DNA from: Microvirga massiliensis
Lineage (GTDB): Bacteria > Pseudomonadota > Alphaproteobacteria > Rhizobiales > Beijerinckiaceae
Direction: 5' to 3'
DNA: 64,000 nt
Assembly (NCBI RefSeq): GCF_001006805.1
Contig: NZ_LN811350.1
Span: forward strand, 563,324 to 627,323
Positions 42,025-53,000 of the stretch are shown piece after piece. Each line of letters starts with the position of its first letter. The stretch's first letter is position 1. Position numbers and translations under genes: made by a program. Below the pieces are notes generated by a model. It did not search any database. It was not told where the DNA came from and worked only from the letters and a program-made list of their open reading frames with translations.

Positions 42025-42105
42025 CGGTTTCCCTCGTCAGCAGGCCTGCGGCGAAAAGCGTTCGGGCCTTGCCCGCACTCGAAGACTCCTCATAATCGGC
42101 CAGTC

Positions 42106-42726
42106 ATGGATCTCAATTCGCCCTTGTTCGATCGCATCCGGATCAAGCCGAATTGCGAGGAGCCTCGCGAGTCGCAAGGTCCGGCTTGCGAGCATCCCGG
42201 CTGCAATGCGGCGGGGACTCATCGCGCGCCCAAAGGCCGGAACCATGAGGGGCAGTATTTTCGATTCTGTCTCGATCACGTTCGGGATTACAACGCGTCC
42301 TACAACTACTTTGCCGGAATGACCGATGCTGCCGTCGCAGAATTCCAGAAGGATTCGGTGATCGGCCACCGTCCGACCTTTCCGATGGGCGTCAACCGCA
42401 GCGGCGGCGCGGGCGAGGAGTCGCGATCCCGCGACTGGTCCTATTTCGATCCGCTCGGGATTCTGCAGGGCCAGGATTTCCGTACGGCCAAAGCCAAGGT
42501 TGAGGCCCCGGAGGTGAAGCGGCCCCGTCATTCCGGTCCGGTCCGCCGCGCGCTCGATATCCTGGGCCTGGACGAGAATGCCGACGGTCCCACGATCAAG
42601 GCGCAGTACAAGGCCCTGGTGAAGCGGTTTCACCCAGATGCGAATGGGGGAGATCGATCTTTCGAAGGGCGTTTGCGCGATATCATCAAAGCGCACGATA
42701 CGCTCAAGACGGCAGGGATGTGCTGA
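42106..42726 (+). CDS. J-domain protein with C-terminal DnaJ domain
   Basis: A 206-residue protein with a C-terminal J-domain (about 140-206) containing FHPDANGG with the essential HPD tripeptide. The N-terminal part has spaced Cys and His (C28, C33, C55, H58) in a CEHPGC...FCLDH pattern that could bind zinc. J-domains usually stimulate a DnaK partner, and the placement here is like a family of about 200-residue alphaproteobacterial J-proteins of unknown client. The start at 42106 (MDLNSPLFDRIRI) is preferred. The upstream frame overlaps bolA on the opposite strand. Confidence 0.83.
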   Translation: MDLNSPLFDRIRIKPNCEEPRESQGPACEHPGCNAAGTHRAPKGRNHEGQYFRFCLDHVRDYNASYNYFAGMTDAAVAEFQKDSVIGHRPTFPMGVNRSGGAGEESRSRDWSYFDPLGILQGQDFRTAKAKVEAPEVKRPRHSGPVRRALDILGLDENADGPTIKAQYKALVKRFHPDANGGDRSFEGRLRDIIKAHDTLKTAGMC

Positions 42727-42929
42727 CGCCGCATCCCTGGTGCCGAACTGGAATCACGCAGAATCCTCACCCAATCGGGCCCGGCTCGAAAGAGGCCGCA
42801 GGTCAGCGATGCGGAGCGATTCTCCGTGGGGCCAGACGCGCAGGCGAGTTCAGGGCGGGAATGCTGACCCGGACCGTCGACCTGTCGCAGAACCGACCCG
42901 CGCGCAGGGGCGTTGTGCAGAAAGCGAAA

Positions 42930-42956
42930 TTGCACCGCTGCGCTGCGGCCTATATG
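42930..42956 (+). promoter_or_regulatory. Possible promoter of cobS-cobT
   Basis: The sequence ttgcac (42930-42935) and tatatg (42951-42956), 15 bp apart, could act as -35/-10 boxes 42 bp before the cobS start. The spacing is shorter than usual, so this is weak. No cobalamin riboswitch was recognised in the 272-bp gap. Confidence 0.25.
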
Positions 42957-42998
42957 ACACCCTGACGCAGTAGCTGCCATTACGATCAAGAGGCCTCC

Positions 42999-43988
42999 AT
43001 GCTGGCATCGCCCGAACCGCTGAGCTCAATCCCGGACATGAAGGTCTCCGTGCGTCAGGTCTTCGGCATCGATTCGGATTTCGAGGTGCCGGCCTTTTCG
43101 CAGCCCGAGGAGCATGTGCCGGATCTCGATCCCGATTATCTGTTCGATCGGGAGACGACGCTCGCCATCCTCGCTGGATTCGCCCGCAACCGCCGCGTGA
43201 TGATCACGGGTTATCACGGCACCGGAAAATCGACCCATATCGAGCAGGTAGCGGCGCGCCTGAACTGGCCCTGCGTCCGCGTGAACCTCGACAGCCATGT
43301 CTCGCGCATCGACCTCGTCGGCAAGGACGCGATCGTGCTCAAGGAGGGCAAGCAGATCACCGAGTTCCGGGACGGCATCCTGCCCTGGGCGCTGCAGAAC
43401 AACATTGCTCTCGTTTTCGACGAATATGACGCCGGACGACCGGACGTGATGTTCGTGATTCAGCGGGTTCTCGAGCAATCCGGCAAGCTGACGCTTCTCG
43501 ACCAGCGCCGGGTGATCAAGCCGCATCCCGCTTTCCGGCTGTTCGCGACGGCGAATACGGTCGGGCTCGGCGACACGTCGGGCCTCTATCACGGCACCCA
43601 GCAGATCAACCAGGGTCAGATGGACCGCTGGTCGATTGTCACGACCTTGAATTATCTGCCGCACGACAAGGAAGTGGACATCGTTCTCTCCAAGGCGAAG
43701 CACTACCAGGACAGCTCGGAAGGCCGCGATATCGTCAACAGGATGGTTCGCGTCGCCGATCTCACCCGGAACGCCTTCATCGCCGGCGACCTCTCGACGG
43801 TGATGTCGCCGCGCACGGTGATCACCTGGGCGGAGAACGCCGAGATCTTCGGCGATCTCGGCTTTGCATTCAGGGTGACGTTCTTGAACAAATGCGACGA
43901 GCTCGAGCGTCCACTCGTGGCAGAATTCTACCAGCGCAGCTTTGGCAAGGAGCTGCCCGAGAGCGCCGTCAACGTCGCTCTCAGCTAG
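42999..43988 (+). CDS. cobS: Cobaltochelatase subunit CobS (AAA+ ATPase)
   Basis: This is the ATPase subunit of the aerobic CobNST cobaltochelatase that inserts cobalt into hydrogenobyrinic acid diamide. The 329 residues show Walker [10 protein letters not shown] (71-79), a VFDEYDAG Walker B, and the MoxR-like AAA+ core. It is followed after 36 nt by cobT, the VWA subunit. CobN is not in the window. The catalytic arginine finger cannot be assigned by eye. Confidence 0.95.
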   Translation: MLASPEPLSSIPDMKVSVRQVFGIDSDFEVPAFSQPEEHVPDLDPDYLFDRETTLAILAGFARNRRVMITGYHGTGKSTHIEQVAARLNWPCVRVNLDSHVSRIDLVGKDAIVLKEGKQITEFRDGILPWALQNNIALVFDEYDAGRPDVMFVIQRVLEQSGKLTLLDQRRVIKPHPAFRLFATANTVGLGDTSGLYHGTQQINQGQMDRWSIVTTLNYLPHDKEVDIVLSKAKHYQDSSEGRDIVNRMVRVADLTRNAFIAGDLSTVMSPRTVITWAENAEIFGDLGFAFRVTFLNKCDELERPLVAEFYQRSFGKELPESAVNVALS

Positions 43989-44024
43989 GCACCTTCACGG
44001 GCCAGGGCCCGTACGCGGATCTCA

Positions 44025-45920
44025 ATGTCGATCTCGAATCGTAAAGCCGGTGAAAAGAAAGAGGCCCCCGTCGAGCCGCTGAAGCGCGCGATTGCGGGAT
44101 GCATGCGCGCCGTTTCGAGGCATGCCGAACTCGAGGTGACTTTCGCGTCCGATCGACCCGCTCTCATGGGCGAGAAGGCCCGTCTCCCCGAGCCGCCACG
44201 GCGGCTGTCCGAGCAGGACATCGCCGTTCTGCGCGGGCATGCGGATTCGATGGCTCTCCGCCTCGCCTGCCACGATCACAATGTGCATCGGCGCCTCGCA
44301 CCCGACGGGGCGGCGGCGCGCGCGGTGTTCGATGCCGTCGAGCAGGCGCGCGTCGAGGCCATCGGCTCGCGGCGCATGAGCGGAGTCGCGAACAATCTCT
44401 CCGCAATGCTCGAGGATCGCTATCACCGCGGCGGCAAATACGAGAACATCACGGATCGTGCCGACGCACCCCTCGAGGACGCCGTGGCGCTGCTCGTTCG
44501 CGAGCGTCTGACCGGACTGCGGCCACCTCCCGCGGCGACGAAGATCGTCGATCTCTGGCGCGACTTCATCGAGGAGCGTGCGGGACACGATCTCGACGCG
44601 CTCGCGCGGAACATCGAGCGGCAGCGTGATTTCGCGAGAAGCGTGCGCGACATGCTGTCGGCGCTCGATATGGTGGACGATGCCGCGCTCGATTCCGATG
44701 ATGAGGAGAGCGACGAGGAAAGCCAGTCGGACGAGCAGCAGGGTGGCGAGGGCGAATCCGAGCAGGATGCGCAGGGGGATCGCGCCGAGATCGAGGTCTC
44801 CGATGATGGCAGCGAGGATCTCGAGGACGGCGCTTCCGAAGCGGCCGATGCCCCGAGCGGCGAGTTTCCCGACGAGGCCGAAGACGCGGACAGCGATGAT
44901 GCCGCGGAAGCCTGGCGTCCGCCTCCATCACGCTCGAACGAGCCACGTGCTCCGGACTACAAGGCCTTCACGCAGCGCTTCGACGAAATCGTTCATGCCG
45001 AGGATCTTTGCGATCCGGACGAACTGTCCCGGTTGCGCGCTTATCTCGACAAGCAGCTCGCGCATCTGCAGGGCGTCGTCGGGCGTCTGGCGAACCGGCT
45101 GCAACGGCGGCTCCTTGCCCAGCAGAACAGAGCCTGGGAGTTCGACCTTGAAGAGGGAATGCTCGATCCGGCGCGGCTGCCGCGGGTCGTCGTCGATCCA
45201 TTCCAGCCTCTCACCTTCAAGCAGGAGAAAGACACGAATTTCCGGGATACGGTCGTCACGCTCCTCCTCGACAATTCGGGCTCGATGCGCGGCCGGCCGA
45301 TCACCGTCGCCGCAAGCTGTGCGGATATCCTCGCGCGCACTCTCGAGCGCTGCGGCGTCAAGGTCGAAATCCTCGGATTCACCACGCGGGCCTGGAAGGG
45401 TGGGCAGTCGCGCGAGAGCTGGCTTCAGAGCGGGAAGCCCGCGAATCCCGGGCGCCTGAACGATCTGCGCCACATCATCTACAAGGCCGCCGACGCACCG
45501 TGGCGTCGTGCCCGCAAGAATCTCGGGCTCATGATGCGCGAGGGTCTGCTCAAGGAGAATATCGACGGCGAGGCGCTCGACTGGGCCCACAAGCGGCTCC
45601 TCGGTCGGCCCGAGCAACGGCGCATCCTGATGGTGATCTCGGATGGGGCGCCTGTCGACGACTCCACGCTGTCGGTCAATCCCGGCAACTATCTCGAGCG
45701 CCATCTCCGCTACGTGATCGAGGAGATCGAGACGCGGTCGCCCGTGGAACTGATCGCCATCGGAATCGGACATGACGTCACGCGGTATTACCGTCGGGCC
45801 GTCACGATCGTCGATGCCGAGGAACTCGGCGGCGTCATGACGGAAAAGCTCGCCGAACTGTTCGAGGAAAACTCTGCGCCGCCCCCGCGCAGTTCGCATC
45901 GCACCAGGGCCATGGCGTGA
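44025..45920 (+). CDS. cobT: Cobaltochelatase subunit CobT (VWA domain)
   Basis: A 631-residue partner of CobS. The N-terminal helical domain is followed by a long acidic Asp/Glu/Ser linker (about residues 225-310) and a C-terminal von Willebrand factor A domain with the metal-adhesion motif DNSGS near residue 417. The acidic linker and MIDAS are family hallmarks. The stop overlaps the GTG of the next gene, so all three genes from cobS may be co-transcribed. Confidence 0.95.
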   Translation: MSISNRKAGEKKEAPVEPLKRAIAGCMRAVSRHAELEVTFASDRPALMGEKARLPEPPRRLSEQDIAVLRGHADSMALRLACHDHNVHRRLAPDGAAARAVFDAVEQARVEAIGSRRMSGVANNLSAMLEDRYHRGGKYENITDRADAPLEDAVALLVRERLTGLRPPPAATKIVDLWRDFIEERAGHDLDALARNIERQRDFARSVRDMLSALDMVDDAALDSDDEESDEESQSDEQQGGEGESEQDAQGDRAEIEVSDDGSEDLEDGASEAADAPSGEFPDEAEDADSDDAAEAWRPPPSRSNEPRAPDYKAFTQRFDEIVHAEDLCDPDELSRLRAYLDKQLAHLQGVVGRLANRLQRRLLAQQNRAWEFDLEEGMLDPARLPRVVVDPFQPLTFKQEKDTNFRDTVVTLLLDNSGSMRGRPITVAASCADILARTLERCGVKVEILGFTTRAWKGGQSRESWLQSGKPANPGRLNDLRHIIYKAADAPWRRARKNLGLMMREGLLKENIDGEALDWAHKRLLGRPEQRRILMVISDGAPVDDSTLSVNPGNYLERHLRYVIEEIETRSPVELIAIGIGHDVTRYYRRAVTIVDAEELGGVMTEKLAELFEENSAPPPRSSHRTRAMA

Positions 45921-46933
45921 GGCTGTCGCGACGGTCGGTTCTCGCTGGGCTCGCGGGGATTGCCGTCTGCGGCGTGGCTGCAGGCCGAAGTGCCTGGAGC
46001 CGGGCTGATCTGCGTGAACCTGTTGCGATCGAGATCAAGGCCGAACCTCTCGAGTCCCTTACCATCGAGGAGCCTGAACATCGCCGATTCGGGGAGCTTC
46101 ATTTCCGGAGCGGGCTGATCCTCTCGAGTCCGTTCGAAGCCTTCGGAGGACTCTCCGGATTGTGGCGCTCTCGCGACGGCCGTTCGCTCGTCGGCATCAC
46201 GGATCGGGCCTGCTGGCTGACTGTGCAGATCGTGAGCAGCGACGGACGGCTCACAGGACTGCGCAATGCCGTGATGGCGCCGATCATCGGCGCGTCCGGC
46301 GAGCCTCTGAGCGGCACGCACCACTTCGACACGGAAAGCCTCACGATCGTGCGGGGCGTCGCCTATGTAGGCGTGGAACGCAAGCATGCGGTCTTCCAGT
46401 TTCCCACCTTCGATCGTGATGGCGTGAAGGCTCGTGCCCGGCCCGTGCCGCTACCGGTCCTTGGCCCTCTGAAATCGAATCAGGGCCTCGAGGCGATCGG
46501 CGTCATCCCGGCGCCCCGCGATCTCGCGGGCTCTCTCGTGGCGATCGCGGAACGTGTCGACGATACGACGACGCGCGGATTCATCATCACGGGTCCGCAG
46601 CGGGGTGAATTCGAGATCGTGCTACGCGACGGCTTCGACGTGACGGACCTCGCATTTCTCGACGACGGAGACATGCTCCTGCTGGAGCGGCGGTTCACCA
46701 TCCTGGGGGGGCCGGCCGCCCGAATCCGCCGCTTCCCTGCGGGCGTCATCCGGCCGGGCGCCACGCTCGACGGGCCCGTTCTCTTCGAGAGCGGAGCCGG
46801 AACGTGGATCGACAACATGGAAGGCATGAGTGTGCACCGCGAAGGGAGCGCCACCATCGTCACGCTCGTGTCGGACGACAATTTCAGCCCTCTGCAGCGC
46901 ACGCTGCTGCTCGAGTTCGCTCTGACGCGCTGA
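45917..46933 (+). CDS. Exported esterase-like phytase-family protein
   Basis: A 338-residue protein with a possible Tat/Sec signal ([18 protein letters not shown], twin Arg). It belongs to the family often named esterase-like activity of phytase, which has beta-propeller-like repeats such as [22 protein letters not shown]. It starts at GTG 45917, overlapping the cobT stop by 4 nt. No catalytic residues can be assigned, and the substrate is unknown. The association with cobaltochelatase genes appears to be positional and is seen in related genomes as far as I recall. Confidence 0.7.
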   Translation: MRLSRRSVLAGLAGIAVCGVAAGRSAWSRADLREPVAIEIKAEPLESLTIEEPEHRRFGELHFRSGLILSSPFEAFGGLSGLWRSRDGRSLVGITDRACWLTVQIVSSDGRLTGLRNAVMAPIIGASGEPLSGTHHFDTESLTIVRGVAYVGVERKHAVFQFPTFDRDGVKARARPVPLPVLGPLKSNQGLEAIGVIPAPRDLAGSLVAIAERVDDTTTRGFIITGPQRGEFEIVLRDGFDVTDLAFLDDGDMLLLERRFTILGGPAARIRRFPAGVIRPGATLDGPVLFESGAGTWIDNMEGMSVHREGSATIVTLVSDDNFSPLQRTLLLEFALTR

Positions 46934-46944
46934 CCGCGCCTCCC

Positions 46945-47024
46945 CGTCGTTGCGAGCGCAGTGAAGCGATCCAGGAGCGCATCCGTCGACGGATAGATTG
47001 CTTCGCCTCCGGCTCGCAAGGACG
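46945..47024. repeat. Dispersed repeat copy B, a roughly 80-bp imperfect palindrome
   Basis: The left arm (46945-46975, cgtcgttgcgagcgcagtga and onward) and the right arm (46996-47024, gattgcttcgcctccggctc and onward) are complementary apart from a few bases and a small insertion. They can fold back around a loop of about 20 nt. Copies A and C share the left-arm core. Confidence 0.65.
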
Positions 47025-47085
47025 GTAGAGGATCCAGCGCCTGCTCTCGTTTCCGAGTGTGCTCTTCCCTCCCTCACGCCCACTT

Positions 47086-47116
47086 CTTCATTGCGAACGA
47101 AGTGAAGCAATCCAGG
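47086..47116. repeat. Dispersed repeat copy C
   Basis: This copy carries the core attgcgaacgaagtgaagca. A degenerate partner (tcgttatgacgaagtg) may lie at 47151-47166. It is separated from copy B by about 60 bp. Confidence 0.6.
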
Positions 47117-47247
47117 TCACGGCGTCAGGATCAAGCACATCGCCGGCAGCTCGTTATGACGAAGTGGGCTTCGTAACGGCGCGATGGATACGACAATGGA
47201 TTTCGTACGATTCCGCGCTGCTCTCCGGCAAAGGCGATCCGTAAGAC

Positions 47248-47868
47248 CTACCGCATCGCCGGACGCGCTGCGACGAAGGCGCCGTAGGGCAGGATCGCGA
47301 GCGCCGCGATGGCGAGCTTCACGCCGAAATCCGCGAGCGCGAGATTGATCCATGGAATCATGACGCAGCTATCGGAAATCCCGATGTTGCCCAGAGTCTC
47401 GCTGATGGTCAGGCCGAGCCCGGGTATAGGTGCGCAGGAGAAAGCGATCGAGAAGAAGATCGCCGTGTCGAGACCCGACGATACGATCGACGACACGAAG
47501 GGAGGCAGCCACCAAGCCCGCTTGCGCAGACGATCGAAGATTGCGATGTCGAGGAGCTGGGCTACGAGAAAAGCGCTCCCGGAGGCGATGGCGATGCGCG
47601 GGGTCGCAAAAGCCACAGAGAGGATCACGGCCGCCAGGAAGCCGACATAGACGATCCGCCTCGCGCCGCGCGGGCCGAAGCGCCGGTTGGCGAGATCCGT
47701 GACCAGGAAACCGAAGGGGTAGCTGAATGCGCCCCAGGTCAGCAAATCCTCGCGGCCACCGATGTTGATCGGATACTGCACGAGAATGTTGGATGCGAGC
47801 ACCACCGTCGCCATCGCCGCAACCGCAGCGAGAAAGGTGCGGTGGTTTTCGATCCGGGACGAAGTCAT
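47248..47868 (-). CDS. Queuosine precursor transporter (VUT/YhhQ family)
   Basis: A 206-residue membrane protein with about six helices, the family opening (FLAAVAAMATVVLASNILVQYP) and the conserved GAFSYPFGFLVTDLANRRFGP segment. YhhQ-type proteins import queuosine precursors such as preQ0 or preQ1 for tRNA modification. The ATG at 47868 lies 96 nt downstream of the rpmB stop, with a terminator between, so it likely has its own promoter. The substrate is by family analogy. Confidence 0.85.
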   Translation of the reverse strand: MTSSRIENHRTFLAAVAAMATVVLASNILVQYPINIGGREDLLTWGAFSYPFGFLVTDLANRRFGPRGARRIVYVGFLAAVILSVAFATPRIAIASGSAFLVAQLLDIAIFDRLRKRAWWLPPFVSSIVSSGLDTAIFFSIAFSCAPIPGLGLTISETLGNIGISDSCVMIPWINLALADFGVKLAIAALAILPYGAFVAARPAMR

Positions 47869-47910
47869 CGCAGAAAAGTTTCGGCTGTGCCAATGTCTCG
47901 CCGCGAACGC

Positions 47911-47936
47911 AAAAAAGGCGGCCCGAAGGCCGCCCG
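47911..47936 (-). terminator. Rho-independent terminator of rpmB
   Basis: Read on the minus strand, ggcggcc, a ttcg tetraloop, ggccgcc and tttttt follow each other (stem arms at 47917-47923 and 47928-47934). It starts about 27 nt after the rpmB stop. Confidence 0.85.
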
Positions 47937-47963
47937 ATGCAACCGAAGCCGGCGCCCTTTGCG

Positions 47964-48254
47964 TCAGGCGGCGGGCTGGAGCTTCTTCTGGATCTCGCGC
48001 TTCAGGGCGAGAGCGTTCGGCGACAGATCCTCTGCCTTCGCCTTGGCCAGGAAGGCGTCGAGGCCGCCGCGATGCTCCACGGAGCGAAGCGCATGGGCCG
48101 AAATGCGAAGCCGCACGGCCCGCTGCAAGGCATCCGACCGAAGGGTCACATTGCAGAGGTTCGGCAGGAAACGACGCTTGGTCTTGCGGTTCGAGTGACT
48201 GACAAGATTGCCGGTCAGAACGGCCTTGCCGGTCAGTTCGCAGCGGCGCGACAT
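47964..48254 (-). CDS. rpmB: 50S ribosomal protein L28
   Basis: A 96-residue large-subunit protein. The N-terminal SRRCELTGK and [15 protein letters not shown] segments are diagnostic of L28, with a single Cys rather than the zinc-ribbon variant. The C-terminal helical region is the length seen in alphaproteobacteria. The ATG at 48254 gives the standard start MSRRCELTG. The upstream frame to 48563 is not part of it. It is divergent from the DUF3108 gene (232 bp between the starts) and ends in a strong terminator. Confidence 0.95.
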   Translation of the reverse strand: MSRRCELTGKAVLTGNLVSHSNRKTKRRFLPNLCNVTLRSDALQRAVRLRISAHALRSVEHRGGLDAFLAKAKAEDLSPNALALKREIQKKLQPAA

Positions 48255-48486
48255 GATCTCAATCCCATTGTTGAAGGTGTCGCAGCCGCATGGCCGTGGG
48301 TTTGCGAAACGCAGATCCCACGCCGGGAGGACACCGGAAGTCCTGGAAGGCGCGAGCCTATAGGCCAGGAAGGGGTCCCGCGTCAAGAATGCCATGCCTG
48401 CCGCCTCGCATTTTCGGAGGCGCTGGGCCACGATTTGCTCCGATTCGTGTTGGACAAGCACCCGAGACTTCTTACGGAATCCTTTC

Positions 48487-49326
48487 ATGCGTCGCTTGTC
48501 GATCCTGGCAGTTCTGATGCTGATGCCGGCCGGGCAGGCCGCCGCTGGAGGCGAGACCCTCAAGGTCGATTACGCCATCACCCTGGCGGGCCTGCCCCTC
48601 GGCAATGCCGATCTCGCATCCACTTTCGAGGGTGGAAAGTATCAGCTACAGCTCGCGGCAAAGTTGACCGGCCTTGCCGGAATGCTGACGGGGAGCAAGG
48701 GCGCCGCGACGGCATCCGGCGCGGTTGCGAGCCCGAACGTGCAGCCTGCGACCTTCGCCCTGACCTCCAGGACCTCGAGTGACCGGCGCACGATCCGGAT
48801 GGGCATGGCAGGGGGCGGCATCGCGGCTCTGGAGGTCATGCCCCCGCTCGAAGAGAAGGCGGACCGAGTGCCGCTCGAGGAGGCCCACAAGCGCGGGGTG
48901 CTCGACCCGGTGAGCGCCCTCGTGATGCCCGTCATCGGAAAGGACCTCACGGATCCGGCCAATTGCAACCGAACCCTGCCGATCTTCGATGGCGGAGCGC
49001 GCTTCGACATCGTCCTGAGCTATGGGGAGACCAAGAGAGTCGAGAAGCCCGGCTACAGCGGCCCCGTTCTCGTCTGCAACGCGCGCTATGTTCCGGTGGC
49101 AGGTCATCGCGCCCTGCGTCCGGCGACCAAGTTCATGGAAGAGAACAAGGACATGTCGGTCTGGCTCGCTCCCGTCCCGGGGGCGCGCGTTCTCGTGCCG
49201 CTCCGGATCGCCGTACGGACCATGATCGGGATGAGCGTCGTCGAGGCCTTACAGTGGAATGCCCAATCCGAGGGGCAGCTTCAGCCTGCGGTCGGACGCC
49301 CGGTCCGCGCTGGGGCCGGCCGCTGA
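48487..49326 (+). CDS. Exported DUF3108-domain protein
   Basis: A 279-residue protein with a signal peptide ([20 protein letters not shown]) and a DUF3108-type body: the opening [17 protein letters not shown], a Cys in [15 protein letters not shown], and [20 protein letters not shown]. The domain resembles lipid-carrying beta-barrel folds such as LolA-like proteins, but its function is not established. The ATG at 48487 is the start of the signal peptide. It is widespread in alphaproteobacteria next to rpmB. Confidence 0.8.
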   Translation: MRRLSILAVLMLMPAGQAAAGGETLKVDYAITLAGLPLGNADLASTFEGGKYQLQLAAKLTGLAGMLTGSKGAATASGAVASPNVQPATFALTSRTSSDRRTIRMGMAGGGIAALEVMPPLEEKADRVPLEEAHKRGVLDPVSALVMPVIGKDLTDPANCNRTLPIFDGGARFDIVLSYGETKRVEKPGYSGPVLVCNARYVPVAGHRALRPATKFMEENKDMSVWLAPVPGARVLVPLRIAVRTMIGMSVVEALQWNAQSEGQLQPAVGRPVRAGAGR

Positions 49327-49413
49327 ACCGATTCGGGGATCGAGGACCGGAGCGAGTTAACCCTGCCGAGCGGAATGGATTGCCAGATCCCGGCCTTTGG
49401 GCTCCGGTATCAT

Positions 49414-49731
49414 ATGCTTCGCCTCGGCATTATCCTGTCGACTTTCCTCATGGTGCTTCCCGCGGGCGCGAACACGGTCGCCTGCGGGGGCAACAGCCAT
49501 TCCTATGCGGAGATCGTCGGGGGGCGCGGCCCGCATCGCCGGCCTGCCCCGCTCGAGGTGATGCCCGATTCGCTCTGCGCCGATCTGATCGAGGTGCGTC
49601 GCCGTGAGATCGATTCGATCGAACTCATGATCAATTCGGAAGGCTCGCGCGACTCCCAGGCGGAAGGATCCGACGGGATCTCACCGGGGAGGTCTCGGCC
49701 CGGACGCCCGCCCTATGGTCCGGGACGCTGA
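49414..49731 (+). CDS. Small exported hypothetical protein
   Basis: A 105-residue protein with a clear signal peptide (MLRLGIILSTFLMVLPAGA) followed by NTVACGGNSHSYAEIVGG. The body has little recognisable structure and a Gly/Arg/Pro-rich C-terminal tail. The ATG at 49414 is preferred to 49375 because it places the hydrophobic segment at the terminus. The gene lies 87 nt after the DUF3108 gene on the same strand. I do not recognise a family. Confidence 0.5.
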   Translation: MLRLGIILSTFLMVLPAGANTVACGGNSHSYAEIVGGRGPHRRPAPLEVMPDSLCADLIEVRRREIDSIELMINSEGSRDSQAEGSDGISPGRSRPGRPPYGPGR

Positions 49732-50009
49732 GCTGGGCTCCGGACGGGATCGTCCGCCGGGAACAGCGGGCCGAAGACCAGGGAAGATCGAGCTCGAGCA
49801 GGAGCTTGGCAGACAAAAGGGCTTCCATTCGAGGCGATTCCGCTCTGGCATCCCCGATCTCCAGGCTCCATATAGGCCTTGCCCGAGTCGCTCCCGGTGC
49901 GCGCCGGCTGTCGCTCCGGTTCGGGCTCGACCCCCGCAGCGGTTCCGGCGAGGGGGCTCCCATTTCCACCAGCGCCAGGAACCTTGAGGCGTTCGCCCGA
50001 CACTTCCTC

Positions 50010-53000
50010 ATGGCTCGCCGTTCCCTCCTTCCGCAGCTGCGTGCACGCGGCGTAACGGCCATTCTCGGCCCGACGAATACCGGCAAGACCCATTTCGCGA
50101 TCGAGCGGATGCTCGGACACGAGAGCGGCATGATCGGGTTGCCCCTGCGCCTGCTCGCGCGGGAAGTGTATCAGCGGGTTGTCGAGAAGGCCGGTGCGGC
50201 CAACGTCGCCCTCATCACCGGCGAGGAGAAGATCAAGCCGGACCGGCCGCGCTATTGGATCTCGACGGTCGAGGCGATGCCGCGTGATCTCGATCTGGCC
50301 TTTGTGGCCGTCGACGAGATCCAACTCGCCAGCGATCTCGACCGCGGCCATGTCTTCACCGATCGGCTCCTCAACCAGCGGGGGCGCGAGGAGACGCTCC
50401 TGATCGGGTCCGCAACGATGCGGCATCTCGTCGAGGCGCTGATCCCGGGCGTCCATATCGTGACCCGGCCACGCCTGTCGAAGCTCACCTTCGCGGGGGA
50501 GAAGAAGATTTCGCGCCTGCCGCACCGCACGGCAATCGTCGCGTTCTCGGCCGAGGAGGTCTATGCCATCGCCGAGCTCATCCGGCGGCATCGCGGCGGC
50601 GCCGCCGTCGTGCTCGGAGCTCTGTCGCCCCGGACCCGCAACGCACAGGTCGAGCTCTACCAGTCGGGCGACGTCGATTACCTCGTCGCGACCGACGCGA
50701 TCGGGATGGGCCTCAACCTCGACGTCGATCACGTCGCTTTCGCGTCGGACAAGAAGTTCGACGGCTTCCGCTTCCGGAAGCTGTATCCTCCGGAGCTCGG
50801 GCAGATCGCCGGCCGGGCCGGGCGCTTCATGCGCGACGGGACCTTCGGGACGACCGGACGCTGCCCGCCCTTCGACAATGAGACTGTTCAGGCTCTCGAG
50901 AACCACTTCTTCGACCCCGCTCGCGTCATCCAATGGCGCAATCCGGATCTCGACTTTTCGTCGCTGTCCTCCCTGCGTGCGGGACTCGCGGCGCCTCCGG
51001 TGGAGCACGGGCTCTTGCGGGCCCCGATGGGCGAGGACGTGGCGGCGCTCGAGGTCGTCTCCCGCGAGGACGACATCGGCAGGCTGGCTCGCTCGCGCGG
51101 CTCCGTGGAGCGGCTCTGGCAGGTCTGCCAAGTCCCCGATTATCGCAAGGTTTCGCCGCAGACCCATGCGGATCTCGTAGGCCAGCTCTACCGCTTCATC
51201 ATGCGCGAGGGCGCCATTCCCGCGGACTGGTTCGCGCGGCATATCAGCATGGTCGATCGGACGGATGGCGATATCGACACCCTGTCGAACCGCATTGCCC
51301 AGGTGCGAACCTGGAGCTTCGTCGCGAACCGTCCGGACTGGCTGAAAGATCCGGAGCATTGGCAGGGCGTTGCCCGTCAGGTAGAGGACAAGCTGTCGGA
51401 CGCCCTTCATGAGCGGCTCGCCCAGCGCTTCGTTGACCGGCGCACGAGCGTTCTGATGCGGCGCCTCAGAGAGAATGCGATGCTCGAAGCTGAGATTACG
51501 GCCGCTGGCGATGTCACCGTCGAGGGCCAGCACGTCGGCCACCTGCACGGATTTCATTTCGTGCCCGACCCGCAGGCGGAGACTGCCGAGGCCAAGACCC
51601 TACGCAACGCCGCCGGGAAGGCACTCTCGGGAGAGATCGAGGCGCGTGCGGACCGGTTCGAATCGGCGCCCGACGCCACGATCGTGCTCTCGAATGACGG
51701 GACGATCCGCTGGCTCGGCGACCCTGTCGCGAAACTCGAGCCCGGAGACAAGGTCTTCGAGCCGCGCTTCCGCATCCTGGCGGACGAGCAGCTCACCGGG
51801 GCTGCGCGCGACAAGGTGGAGAACAGACTCCGCGCCTGGCTGAAGGCCTATGTCACGCGGCTTCTCGGCCCTGCGATGCAGCTCGAAGTGCTACCCGAGC
51901 TCACCGGAATTGCCCGGGGCATCGGGTATCAGATCGCCGAGGCCTTGGGTGTTCTCGAGCGCTCGAAGGTGCTCACGGAAGTGCGCGGCCTCGATCAGGA
52001 AGGGCGTGCCGCCCTGCGCCGGGCCGGCGTGCGCTTCGGCGCCTATCATCTCTATCTTCCGGCGCTCCTGAAGCCGGCGCCCCGTACTCTGGCGGCCCAG
52101 CTCTGGGCCTTGCAGAACGGTGGCCTGGACCAGAAGGGCATCGATGAGATCGCTCATCTCGCGGGATCCGGACGGACCTCGATCCCCGTGGATTCCAGCA
52201 TCGCCCCGGGCCTTTACCGGGCGGCCGGTTTCCGGGTGTGCGGCGCGCGCGCCGTGCGCGTCGACATCCTGGAGCGACTCGCCGATCTCATTCGGCCGGC
52301 GATCGCCTATCGACCGGGCACGACGCCTGGCGATCCGCCGGCAGGGGCAGCGGACGGTGACGGCTTCGTGAGCACCGTCGCCATGACCTCTCTCGTGGGC
52401 TGCTCGGGAGACGATTTTGCATCGATCCTGAAGTCGCTCGGCTATGTCATGGAGACACGGCAGGGCCCTGCCATCACGGTTCCTCTCGTGCCGGCCGCGG
52501 CCTCGGTGCCCGTGACACCGGCGAACGGACCTGCTGCCGCCTCGCCCGACAATGTCGCCGCTGAGCCTTCGGGAAGCGAGGAGGCCGGCGATGCTCCGGT
52601 CGCGGAGGATGTGGCACCCGCGGACGAGGCGATCACGCAGGAGGCTCCCGAGGATGATCGGCCGGCAGATCATCCCGCGGCGGCTGCAGGCGAGCCCGAA
52701 GCTGTTTCAGCCGTAGAAGAGCCCGCCGACGAGGTCGAGGCTGTTGGCGTTTCCGATGCGACCGCCGAGGCGGGGACCGAACGGACCGAAGAGGCCGACA
52801 CGGCCGCGCCGGTCGAGGCTTCGCCTGCGGAGGGTGCTGCGCCGACCGAGGGAGAAGCCTCCGCCGAGACTGCTTCCGCAGAATCGGAAGAGATCCGGGC
52901 CGAGGGCGCAGTGGACGCGGCTGCAACGCCCGAGCCGACCATGATCGAGGTCTGGCATATCGGCCGGCGCCATCACGAGCGGCGCCCGAACCGCAATCGC

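Larger units (their letters stand above)
46934..47247. other. Intergenic region with two dispersed repeat copies
   Basis: No gene is recognised in these 314 bases, which lie between convergent genes. They hold repeat copy B (a near-perfect fold-back, 46945-47024) and copy C (47086-47116), listed separately. Confidence 0.5.

Noticed and set aside
42727..42998. Cobalamin riboswitch before cobS
   Set aside because: No B12-box-like conserved core or matching stems found. A weak promoter is the only signal.
42999..45920. MoxR/VWA chaperone pair instead of CobS/CobT
   Set aside because: CobS has the GYHGTGKST loop and CobT the long acidic linker with VWA, which fit the cobaltochelatase subunits better.
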